A DNA stretch of 32,142 nucleotides from an uncultured Rhodospirillales bacterium (lineage in GTDB: Bacteria; Pseudomonadota; Alphaproteobacteria; Acetobacterales; Acetobacteraceae): assembly GCA_903924855.1 (NCBI GenBank), contig CAIYCW010000071.1:1-32142 (forward strand). Reading direction: 5' to 3'. Both the position numbers and the translations under genes were made by a program. The notes below the pieces were generated by a model, which did no database searches, had not been told where the DNA came from, and saw nothing but the letters and a program-made list of their open reading frames with translations. Positions within the stretch are counted from its first letter, which is position 1; each line of letters begins with the position of its first letter. Positions 8,727 through 15,380 of the stretch are shown in pieces.

Positions 8727-9520
8727 CAGGACAACTCCTTGGGTTGGGCACCGGCGTAGCGCAGCAGGAACTGCCGGGCACGCTCGGTCTGTGGATTGCG
8801 GAAGAAGCGTTCGGGCGGGGCGGTCTCGACGATGCGGCCCTGATCCATGAACACCACGCTGGTCGCGGCCTCGCGGGCGAAGGCCATCTCATGGGTGACG
8901 ACCACCATCGTCATGCCCTCCCGCGCCAGATCCTGCATCACGGCCAGCACTTCGCCGACAAGTTCGGGGTCAAGGGCGGAGGTCGGCTCGTCGAACAGCA
9001 GCACGTCGGGCTTCATCATCAGCGCGCGGGCGATGCCCACGCGTTGCTTCTGGCCGCCGGACAGGCGCGCCGGATAGGCATCGGCCTTGGCCTGCAGACC
9101 GACCTTGCGCAGCAAGGCCTCCGCCTCCGGCAGCACCTCCGCCAGCGGGCGCTTCTGCACATGCAGCGGTGCCTCGATGATGTTCTGCAGCACCGTCAGA
9201 TGCGGCCAGAGCGCGAAATGCTGGAACACCATGCCGATGCGCGCGCGCATGCGGGCGAGTTCGGCGTCGTTCATCAGGATGTTGCCGCCGGGGCGCACGC
9301 CGATGCGCGACCCGTTCAGCGTGATCTGGCCGCTGTCCGGCTTTTCCAGCCAGTTGATGCAGCGCAGCAGGGTGGATTTGCCGGAGCCGGACGGGCCCAG
9401 CACGCACACCGTCTCGCCGCGATGCACGTCCAGATCGATGCCGTCCAGCACGGTGTTGGCGCCGAACGCCTTGGCCAGGCCCCGCACCGACAGCACGGTC
9501 TCCTGTGTTGTCTCCGTCAT
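8726..9520 (-). CDS. Polar amino-acid-type ABC transporter, ATP-binding protein
   Basis: A 264-residue ABC ATPase with Walker [10 protein letters not shown] (42-50), Q-loop context [11 protein letters not shown], signature [15 protein letters not shown] and Walker [15 protein letters not shown], all intact. The sequence is of the GlnQ/HisP class, which serves polar amino acids and related small cations. The ATG at 9520 overlaps the permease stop as ATGA and has GGAGGG six bases upstream; an ATG at 9526 has no spacing from that site. It is coupled to both permeases upstream and to RidA downstream. Confidence 0.94.
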   Translation of the reverse strand: MTETTQETVLSVRGLAKAFGANTVLDGIDLDVHRGETVCVLGPSGSGKSTLLRCINWLEKPDSGQITLNGSRIGVRPGGNILMNDAELARMRARIGMVFQHFALWPHLTVLQNIIEAPLHVQKRPLAEVLPEAEALLRKVGLQAKADAYPARLSGGQKQRVGIARALMMKPDVLLFDEPTSALDPELVGEVLAVMQDLAREGMTMVVVTHEMAFAREAATSVVFMDQGRIVETAPPERFFRNPQTERARQFLLRYAGAQPKELS

Positions 9521-10173
9521 CGCCATCCCTCCGCCCGCGTACCAGCAAACCCCACCATCGCCTCCACCGCCAGGCACAGCACCCAGTAGAGCAGCACCGC
9601 GCCGACAAAGGCCGCGAACGGGACGAAATACGTGCCCTGGATCGCATTGGCGGCGTGGGTGAGTTCGGTGACGGCGATGATGGTCAGAAACGCGCTGTCC
9701 TTGATGATCTGGATCAGCTGATTGCCCAGATTGGGCAGCGCCGCGAACAGCACCGGCGGCAGGATGATGCGCCGGAACAGCCCCATGCCGGCAAACCCGT
9801 AGGCGCGACCGGCCTCGATCGTCTCGGAGGGCAGTTGCAGCCAGGCGCCGCGCAAAAGCTCCGCCATATAGGCGGTGTGGTAGATCACCAGCGCCAGCAA
9901 TCCGGCACTCCAGTTGCTCAGCCGCAGGCCGAGCGAGGGCAGGCCGTAATAGATCAGATAGGCAAACAGCAGGAACGGCACGCAGCGCATGGCATCGACC
10001 AGCACGGTCGCGAGGCCCGCCACCGATTTGCGGCGCGCCATCAGGGCGGTGGACAGCAATGCGCCGAGGATCAGCGCCAGCAGCCCTGCCAGCAGCGAGA
10101 TCAGGATGGTGTTGCCGAACCCGTCCAGCAGCAGATCGCGATGCTCCCAGACGGTTGCGAATTCATCGATCAT
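9517..10173 (-). CDS. Polar amino-acid-type ABC transporter permease (second)
   Basis: A 218-residue inner-membrane permease of the HisM/GlnP class with about five hydrophobic segments. The EAA loop is visible as [23 protein letters not shown], which contacts the ATPase. The ATG at 10173 overlaps the stop of the first permease by four bases (ATGA). A much longer frame reading upstream to 10965 is a shadow of the first permease in another frame and was not used. It forms a heterodimer with the neighbouring permease (inference from the class). Confidence 0.93.
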   Translation of the reverse strand: MIDEFATVWEHRDLLLDGFGNTILISLLAGLLALILGALLSTALMARRKSVAGLATVLVDAMRCVPFLLFAYLIYYGLPSLGLRLSNWSAGLLALVIYHTAYMAELLRGAWLQLPSETIEAGRAYGFAGMGLFRRIILPPVLFAALPNLGNQLIQIIKDSAFLTIIAVTELTHAANAIQGTYFVPFAAFVGAVLLYWVLCLAVEAMVGFAGTRAEGWR

Positions 10174-10826
10174 CGCAACACCTCGTTGGCGAGCGCCATG
10201 CGCCGTTCGACGACGCGCTGCAGGCGGACGAAGACGAAGACGATCAGGCTGTAGATCAGCAAGGCCCCCATGAAGGGCGGCAGCGGCACATAGGTCTGGG
10301 CGCCGATGCGCACGGCGGCGCGGGTGATGTCCACCACGCCGAGCACGGCGACCGCGGGGCTGACCTTGACCAGCAGGGTGATCTCGCTGACCAGCGCCGG
10401 CAGGGCCGCGCGCGCCACCTGGGGCAGCACGATGCGCCGCAGCCGAAGCAGGCGCGGCATGCCGACGGAGAGGGCCGCGTCGATCTGGTCCTTCGGCAGC
10501 GCCAGCAGGGCGGCGCGCCAGATCTCGCAGTTGAAGGCGGAGGTGGAGAGGGTGAGCGTGAGAATGGCGGCCGGCACGCGCTCCAACGACACGCCGATGG
10601 TGGGCAGGGCGAAGAAGATCAGCAAGGCGAGGGTGACGGCGGGGGCCGCGCGCAGGATGCTGACCAGCACGGCTGCGATCGGCGCCAGCACCGGCACGCG
10701 CTGCCAGCGGATCAGCGCCAGCACGAGGCCGGTTGGGATGCCGATGGCGATGGCTGCAAGCGAGAGGGCGACCGTGAAGGTCGCCCCCTGCAGCAACGCC
10801 AGCCAGTTGGCGGCGGTGAGGCCCAT
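10170..10826 (-). CDS. Polar amino-acid-type ABC transporter permease (first)
   Basis: A 218-residue permease of the same class and length as its neighbour. It begins MGLTAANWLALLQGATFTVA, with an EAA-type loop around DQIDAALSVGMPRLLRLRRI. Hydrophobic segments fit five membrane spans. ATG 10826 is 8 bases after the binding-protein stop; the longer upstream frame starts inside the binding-protein gene and is not supported. With the second permease it makes the membrane channel. Confidence 0.93.
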   Translation of the reverse strand: MGLTAANWLALLQGATFTVALSLAAIAIGIPTGLVLALIRWQRVPVLAPIAAVLVSILRAAPAVTLALLIFFALPTIGVSLERVPAAILTLTLSTSAFNCEIWRAALLALPKDQIDAALSVGMPRLLRLRRIVLPQVARAALPALVSEITLLVKVSPAVAVLGVVDITRAAVRIGAQTYVPLPPFMGALLIYSLIVFVFVRLQRVVERRMALANEVLR

Positions 10827-10834
10827 GGCTGGGT

Positions 10835-11668
10835 TCAGCCGGCCGCGGTGAAGGTTTCCGGCATGTCGAAGGTGGTGCCGAACCATTTCTGCTGCAGCTT
10901 GGCCATCTCGCCGTTCTTGCGCTGGGCGAGCAGGAAGTCGTTGAGGAGCTTGCGCACCTCGTCATTGCCCTTCTTGACGGCCCAGGAGATGTAGATCTTG
11001 CGCGAGACGGCCTGGCCGAGGGCGAAGACGTCGGGCTTGTCCTTCACCAGGCTGTTGAGGTTGATCACCGTGTTGACCACGATGTCGGTGCGGCCGATGG
11101 CAAGGTCCTGATAGGCTTCCGGGTAGGAGACGTATTGCACGACCTCGCCCATCTTGCCGCCGGTGGCCTTCAGCATCTCTTCGAGGTCGGGCAGCAGGGC
11201 CAGCATGGCGCTGCCGGACTGCACGCCGATCTTCTTGCCGGACAGGTCCTTGATCGAGTTGATCGAGGTGTCGGCCTTGCGCTTGACGTAGAAATCGGTG
11301 GCTTCGGCGATCGGGCTGCAGAAATCGAGGAATTTCTCACGCTCGGCGGTGATCAGGGCGGCGGTGACGGCGGCGTCGTATTTGCCGGTGCTGACGCCGG
11401 GCAGCAGGCCGGTCCAGGGGATGATCTCCTGCTGCACCTTCAGCGTGGTGGTCTTGCGGAACAGGTTGAGCAATTCGCTGTCATAGCCGGTGGGCGTGCC
11501 GTTCTCGACGAATTCGAACGGCTTGAAATCGTCCTCGGTGGCGACGACGATGGTGCCCTTGGCCTTGATCTCGGCCATGGTTGCGGCGTGGCCGAGCGAG
11601 GTGCCGGCGATCAGGGCGGCGCCGGCGAGCGAACCGGTGCGAAGCAGCGTGCGGCGATTCATATCCAT
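10835..11668 (-). CDS. ABC transporter substrate-binding protein, family 3 (polar amino acid type), Tat signal
   Basis: A 277-residue periplasmic binding protein. The N-terminus NRRTLLRTGSLAGAAL has a twin-arginine motif and hydrophobic stretch ending near GHA, so export by Tat is likely. The mature part shows the SBP family 3 pattern: GTIVVATEDDFKPFEF, GYDSELLNLF, FLDFCSPIAEATDFYVKR and LSGKKIGVQSGS. Such proteins bind polar or charged amino acids, opines and related compounds; the true ligand cannot be read from sequence, but its operon with RidA and DUF1989 proteins suggests a nitrogen-rich cation. The ATG at 11668 has GGAA upstream; an ATG two codons later is also possible. Confidence 0.92.
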   Translation of the reverse strand: MDMNRRTLLRTGSLAGAALIAGTSLGHAATMAEIKAKGTIVVATEDDFKPFEFVENGTPTGYDSELLNLFRKTTTLKVQQEIIPWTGLLPGVSTGKYDAAVTAALITAEREKFLDFCSPIAEATDFYVKRKADTSINSIKDLSGKKIGVQSGSAMLALLPDLEEMLKATGGKMGEVVQYVSYPEAYQDLAIGRTDIVVNTVINLNSLVKDKPDVFALGQAVSRKIYISWAVKKGNDEVRKLLNDFLLAQRKNGEMAKLQQKWFGTTFDMPETFTAAG

Positions 11669-11716
11669 GTCAATTCCGGCAAGGCCGGCCCCCTTGTTGA
11701 AGTTCAGCGCGTGGTG

Positions 11717-12565
11717 TCAGTCGAAGGTGAAGCCCTGGCGGCGGAGCCAGGGTGGAAACGCAGCCCCCTCCGGCTGCGCTGCCTGTCGTGCCTTGTCCAC
11801 GGACCAGCCGTAGATCTCCGCCGTTCCGAACACGTCCGGCGCACGCTGCTTGCTGGCAGGCGTGGGATTGCGGGCCTCGCGCTCACGGTCGTACTGATCG
11901 AGATGGGCTGCGAAGCCGTCGGTCTGATAGGTGTCGGTGTGCAGCGTGATCGCAGGCGGCAGGCGCATGCTGATATGGCCGGCATCCACCGGCCAGCCGA
12001 AGCACAGACCCGCCACCGGGAAGACCCGATCGGGCAGGCCTAGCACCTCCCCCACCAGGGGCGCGTGGTTGCGCAGCACCGAGATCGGGCAGCACCCGAG
12101 GCCTGCCTGCTCGGCACAGAGGATGAAGGTCTGCAGCGCCAGCGCCGCATCGACGGCGGCGTTGAAGAACCCCTCCAGTCCCGCGTTGGATTGCGGCAGG
12201 CCACGCAGCTCGCCGATCTGCTCCAGCCTGCGCGCATCGCCGAGGAAGACGATGAAGCGCGGCGCGTAGCCGATCCAGGGCATGGCCGGGAACGGGGCTG
12301 CCAGGGCGGCCCGCTTGGCGGGGTCGCGCACCTCGATCAGGCTGGCCTGCTGGAAATCCGATTTGGACGACGCCGACAGCGCCGCCGTGCACAGCAGGCG
12401 CACCAGCGCGTCCGGCACGATGGCGTCGGTGTAGCGGCGATGGGTGCGGCGGCGCAGCACGGCCGCCGCCAGGGTGGCGTCCGCCAGGCCTGCATAGTCA
12501 TCGATGTCGTGGGCCGCGGCGACACCGAAGCGCTGTTTCAGAGCGTCACTGAAGATCGTATCCAT
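11717..12565 (-). CDS. Nitroreductase-family FMN oxidoreductase (NfsA/FRP-like)
   Basis: A 282-residue flavoprotein of the nitroreductase fold. Visible are RRRTHRRYTD (phosphate-binding Arg cluster near residue 40), ALSASSKSDFQQASLIEV (FMN contact), PRFIVFLGDARR, and the AEQAGLGCCPISVLRN segment typical of the NfsA/FRP group. The family transfers hydride from NAD(P)H to nitro groups, quinones or flavins; some reduce other unsaturated bonds. It is first in the minus-strand transport operon, 48 bases upstream of the binding-protein gene, and divergent from the Rieske ferredoxin. No clear ribosome-binding site precedes ATG 12565; the start overlaps a 13-nt motif shared with the Mo-hydroxylase promoter. 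Confidence 0.88.
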   Translation of the reverse strand: MDTIFSDALKQRFGVAAAHDIDDYAGLADATLAAAVLRRRTHRRYTDAIVPDALVRLLCTAALSASSKSDFQQASLIEVRDPAKRAALAAPFPAMPWIGYAPRFIVFLGDARRLEQIGELRGLPQSNAGLEGFFNAAVDAALALQTFILCAEQAGLGCCPISVLRNHAPLVGEVLGLPDRVFPVAGLCFGWPVDAGHISMRLPPAITLHTDTYQTDGFAAHLDQYDREREARNPTPASKQRAPDVFGTAEIYGWSVDKARQAAQPEGAAFPPWLRRQGFTFD

Positions 12566-12575
12566 ACTGATGATC
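12554..12575. promoter_or_regulatory. Candidate operator, copy 1 (nitroreductase/Rieske divergon)
   Basis: The 13-mer CATACTGATGATC (12563-12575) is identical to one at 17753-17765. Here it sits within a 22-base element bounded by GATC and ATC, overlapping the nitroreductase start codon. The presence of the same sequence in the two divergent promoter regions of this cluster suggests a shared regulator; the MarR protein at 13080 is the nearest candidate. Binding is inferred, not shown. Confidence 0.45.
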
Positions 12576-12688
12576 GGAGCAAACGCCGTGCCATGTGGAA
12601 CGCGACCGCCCAGTCATCAGCAGGCTGACGAATGCGTGCAAACCGTGCAAAGTGCTGGTGTTGTGCCATTCAACTGAGCGGTCTGCCC

Positions 12689-12994
12689 ATGCCTTGGATC
12701 GATGTCGCGTCGCGTGCCACGCTTGCCGAACGGCGCTGGATGGAGGTGGCGGCGGGGCGCAAGGCCGTGCTGCTGTTCGACATCGCCGGCAGCGTCCACG
12801 CCACCTCGGCCATATGCCCGCATCATGCGGCGTTTCTGTCGCAGGGCAGTTTTGAGGCGGATATGGTGGATTGTCCGCGCCACCAGGGCCGGTTTCACAT
12901 CCCGACCGGCGCGCTGCTGCGCGGGCCTGCCTGTCCAAGCCTTGCAGTCTATCCAACCAAGATCGAAGACGGACGGGTCCTGGTCGAGATCTGA
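12689..12994 (+). CDS. Rieske-type [2Fe-2S] ferredoxin
   Basis: A 101-residue single-domain Rieske protein. The cluster ligands are intact: C43-P-H45 (ICPHHAAF) and C62-PR-H65 (DCPRHQGRFH), spaced as in NirD/ferredoxin-type Rieske proteins. It probably carries electrons to an oxygenase or receives them from a flavin reductase. No Rieske oxygenase alpha subunit lies in the window; the divergent nitroreductase-family flavoprotein could be its reductase (inference). The start MPWIDVASRA at 12689 was chosen because the domain begins at once; the upstream extension is low-complexity and cysteine-rich. It is convergent with the MarR gene. Confidence 0.9.
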   Translation: MPWIDVASRATLAERRWMEVAAGRKAVLLFDIAGSVHATSAICPHHAAFLSQGSFEADMVDCPRHQGRFHIPTGALLRGPACPSLAVYPTKIEDGRVLVEI

Positions 12995-13024
12995 CGAAAT
13001 ATGTTGCCCCGCAGGGCCAAGGAT

Positions 13025-13060
13025 AAAAGTTTTTTTGCTTCTTTTTTTCAAAAAAAGAAG
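13025..13060. terminator. Hairpin terminator between convergent Rieske and MarR genes
   Basis: AAAAGTTTTTTTG is followed by CTTC, seven T, C, seven A, GAAG (13038-13060), a perfect palindrome. It is the family hairpin in reverse orientation, so its tail lies on the side serving the minus-strand MarR/Mo-hydroxylase operon. Confidence 0.75.
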
Positions 13061-13079
13061 GCCTTGTCTCTTTGAACCG

Positions 13080-13535
13080 TCAGGCCAACCGCATCGGCGC
13101 CCGTCCATGCCCGTTGCCCGCCTTCACCAATTCGGCCAAAGCTTCGAGGAAGGCCGCCCGCGCGGGCTCCGGCAGCGCTTCGATGGTGCGGGCATGGGCG
13201 CGTTCGGCGGCCTCGGTCATGGCGGCGAGCGTGGTCTCGCCGGAAGCGGTGAGAGAGACCAGTTTCAGCCGACGATCCGCCGATGACACCACGCGGGTGA
13301 CGAGGCCGCGGCCTTCGAGGCGCGCCAGCACATTGGCAAGCGTGGTGCGGTCCACGCCGATCTCATGGGCAAGCTGGGTCTGCTCCACACGTGGCTGGGC
13401 CCGCGCCACCGTCATGATGCTGAACTGCACGGGGGTGACGCCGAAGCGCTCGCATTCCTCGGCGAACAAGGCGAGATGGATCTGGTGCAGGCGGCGGATG
13501 AGAAAGCCCGGCCGTTGGCTGAGACTGTCAGCCAT
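13080..13535 (-). CDS. MarR-family transcriptional regulator
   Basis: A 151-residue winged-helix protein of the MarR family. The N-terminal helix (GFLIRRLHQIHLALFAEECERFG), the HTH (QTQLAHEIGVDRTTLANVLARLEGRGLVTR) and the wing with SSADRRLKLVSLT are all present. MarR proteins usually repress nearby catabolic or efflux genes and release DNA on binding a phenolic or similar ligand. ATG 13535 (MADSLSQ) overlaps the end of the Fe-S/CoxG gene by 8 bases, so it is the last gene of the Mo-hydroxylase operon and may autoregulate it. An upstream ATG at 13565 would add ten unlikely residues. Confidence 0.92.
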   Translation of the reverse strand: MADSLSQRPGFLIRRLHQIHLALFAEECERFGVTPVQFSIMTVARAQPRVEQTQLAHEIGVDRTTLANVLARLEGRGLVTRVVSSADRRLKLVSLTASGETTLAAMTEAAERAHARTIEALPEPARAAFLEALAELVKAGNGHGRAPMRLA

Positions 13536-14622
13536 GAACACCAAGGATCCGCCGCAGCCAGGCAAGCGCCAGGCGCACCGCCAGGCGCAGCCCGGGCAGC
13601 GCTGACACGGCTGGGGCCGTCTCGCCGTTGAGGCGGGCGGTCAGATTGGCGGCGAACATCGCCGCGATCTCATCGGCCAGCAGATCCACCACACGCCCCT
13701 TTGCCAACTGCGCGAGTGCCCCGCGCAGGCCAAACTCCACATCCACCGCAAGGACCGAGCCTTCCCCCTGCGGCTGCACGCGAAACCGCGCGGAGGCCTG
13801 CAGCATGGTGCCGCTCGCCTGATCCTGCCCACCGCCCTGCACGATGCCGGACAATGTGGCGTCGTCATAGGACAGCGTGGCCTTGCCTGCAAAGCGGGCG
13901 CGGACCGGGCCGAGCGAGACCAGCATCTCGCCTTCGATGGCGTCGTCCTGCACCTTGGTGAGGCTGGCACCCGGCACGCAGGCGGCGATGGTTGCGGGGT
14001 CGCGCAGCAGCTGCCACAGCGCATCCGGGCTTGCGGCGAAGGACAGGCGCTGATGCAGCCCCTGCCCGGAGGGCGCTGCCGCAGGGGCCTGTGTCTGTGG
14101 GGCCGAAACCGCGCCGAAGCTGCGCCGTGGCAGGGCCGCGCGCTGGATGGGTGGCGGGGCCACGCGCTCGTCCAGCACCTGGCGGATGGCGCGCACGATG
14201 CCGTTATAGCCAGTGCAGCGGCAGAGATTGCCGGCCAGTTCCAGGCGGATCTGATCGTCGGTGGCGTCCGGCAGGCGGTGGACGATGTCCCAGGCGGTGA
14301 CCATCATGCCGGGTGTGCAATAGCCGCATTGCAGGGCGTGATGCGCGGAGAAGGCGGCGCGCAGGCGGGCGGCGACCGCGTCCTCCTCCAGCCCCTCGAT
14401 GGTGCGGATATGCGCATCGCCGCAGGTGGCGGCCTGGGTGATGCAGGCGCGTTGCGGCTGACCGTCCACCAGGATGGTGCAGGCACCGCAGACGCCGTGC
14501 TCGCAGCCCAGATGGGTGCCGGTGAGGCGCAGGTTTTCGCGCAGGAAATCCGCCAGATGCTGGCGGGGTGGCACGTCAGCGCGCAGCTGCGTGCCGTTCA
14601 CCTCAAGCGTGATCTCGGTCAT
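13528..14622 (-). CDS. Molybdenum hydroxylase Fe-S subunit fused to a CoxG domain
   Basis: A 364-residue fusion. Residues 1-155 are a standard xanthine-dehydrogenase/CoxS small subunit with two [2Fe-2S] sites: C40, C45, C48, C60 (plant type) and C99, C102, C134, C136 (CGYC...CRC). A Pro/Ala-rich linker (155-186) leads to a CoxG/SRPBCC domain (about 188-340: LSFAASPDALWQLLRDP, CVPGASL, LAKGRVVDLLADEIAAMFAAN). The tail, LPGLRLAVRLALAWLRRILG, is an arginine-rich amphipathic or membrane-binding helix. CoxG has been linked to membrane attachment or quinone transfer in Mo-CO dehydrogenase, so the fusion may tie electron output to the membrane (inference). It overlaps the FAD-subunit gene by 4 bases. 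Confidence 0.93.
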   Translation of the reverse strand: MTEITLEVNGTQLRADVPPRQHLADFLRENLRLTGTHLGCEHGVCGACTILVDGQPQRACITQAATCGDAHIRTIEGLEEDAVAARLRAAFSAHHALQCGYCTPGMMVTAWDIVHRLPDATDDQIRLELAGNLCRCTGYNGIVRAIRQVLDERVAPPPIQRAALPRRSFGAVSAPQTQAPAAAPSGQGLHQRLSFAASPDALWQLLRDPATIAACVPGASLTKVQDDAIEGEMLVSLGPVRARFAGKATLSYDDATLSGIVQGGGQDQASGTMLQASARFRVQPQGEGSVLAVDVEFGLRGALAQLAKGRVVDLLADEIAAMFAANLTARLNGETAPAVSALPGLRLAVRLALAWLRRILGVHG

Positions 14623-15380
14623 GCCGCCAACTCCGCCAGAACGCGTGACATCGCCTCAAGCTGGATGCGGCGTGCGGCCGGCTCGAGGAAGGAGAGTGAG
14701 GTTTCGGCAACCCCGATGCTGGCCTCTGCGTCGCGCAGCAGCAAAGGTGGCCCGCCCAGCGCGCCGATGGCCAGGCGCAGACCGGAGGAGGCGCGCAGAC
14801 CGGCCACCATGGCATGGGCGAATTCACCGGGTTTGCGGCAGAGCTTGTGATAGCTCCAGGCAAACCCTGGCGCCGGCCGCGGCACGCGCACCGCGCGGAC
14901 GATCTCGCCCGGTGCCAGAATGGTGCGATAGGGACCGGTGACAAAGGCCGAAAGCGCGATTGGGCGGGTCGAGGTGAGGACCACGGCGTCCAGCGCGGTC
15001 AGTGTGGTCAGCCAATCGGCGGCCGGGTCGGCGTGGCAGAGGCTGCCGCCGATGGTGCCGCGGTTGCGCACCGCACGGTAGGCGATGCCGGAGGCGATGC
15101 GGGCGAGCACGCCGCCTTCGAGATCGGGCGTCAGCCCATCGGCGATCTGGGCGTGGGTGGTGGCGGCCCCCAAGGTCACGGCATCGGATGCGTCTTCCAC
15201 GCCGATCAGATCGGGCAAGCCGGTGAGCTTCACCACCAAGGCAGGCCTGGTGGCGCGCAGATTGAGCATGGGGCCGAGCGACTGGCCGCCGCCCATGGCG
15301 CGGCTGTCCGGTGAGGCCAGAAGCTGGGCGGCCTGGGCGAGGCTCTCGGGCAGAGCGAGGTCGAATGCGGGGGCCTTCAC
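14619..15380 (-). CDS. Molybdenum hydroxylase FAD-binding subunit (CoxM-like)
   Basis: A 253-residue medium subunit. It has the FAD-binding motifs GGGQSLGPMLNLR (about 30-42) and RNRGTIGGSLCHADPAAD (the T-I-G-G loop), followed by the C-terminal CO-dehydrogenase flavoprotein domain. It passes electrons from the Fe-S subunit to an external acceptor. The start is GTG at 15380 in a GTGA overlap with the large-subunit stop; its own stop overlaps the Fe-S/CoxG gene start by four bases. The order large-medium-small is a compact operon. Confidence 0.93.
   Translation of the reverse strand: MKAPAFDLALPESLAQAAQLLASPDSRAMGGGQSLGPMLNLRATRPALVVKLTGLPDLIGVEDASDAVTLGAATTHAQIADGLTPDLEGGVLARIASGIAYRAVRNRGTIGGSLCHADPAADWLTTLTALDAVVLTSTRPIALSAFVTGPYRTILAPGEIVRAVRVPRPAPGFAWSYHKLCRKPGEFAHAMVAGLRASSGLRLAIGALGGPPLLLRDAEASIGVAETSLSFLEPAARRIQLEAMSRVLAELAA

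Noticed and set aside
11669..12688. Guanidine (ykkC-type) riboswitch upstream of the importer operon
   Set aside because: The 48-base gap before the binding-protein gene is too short, and no conserved riboswitch core was seen in the 123-base nitroreductase/Rieske gap.
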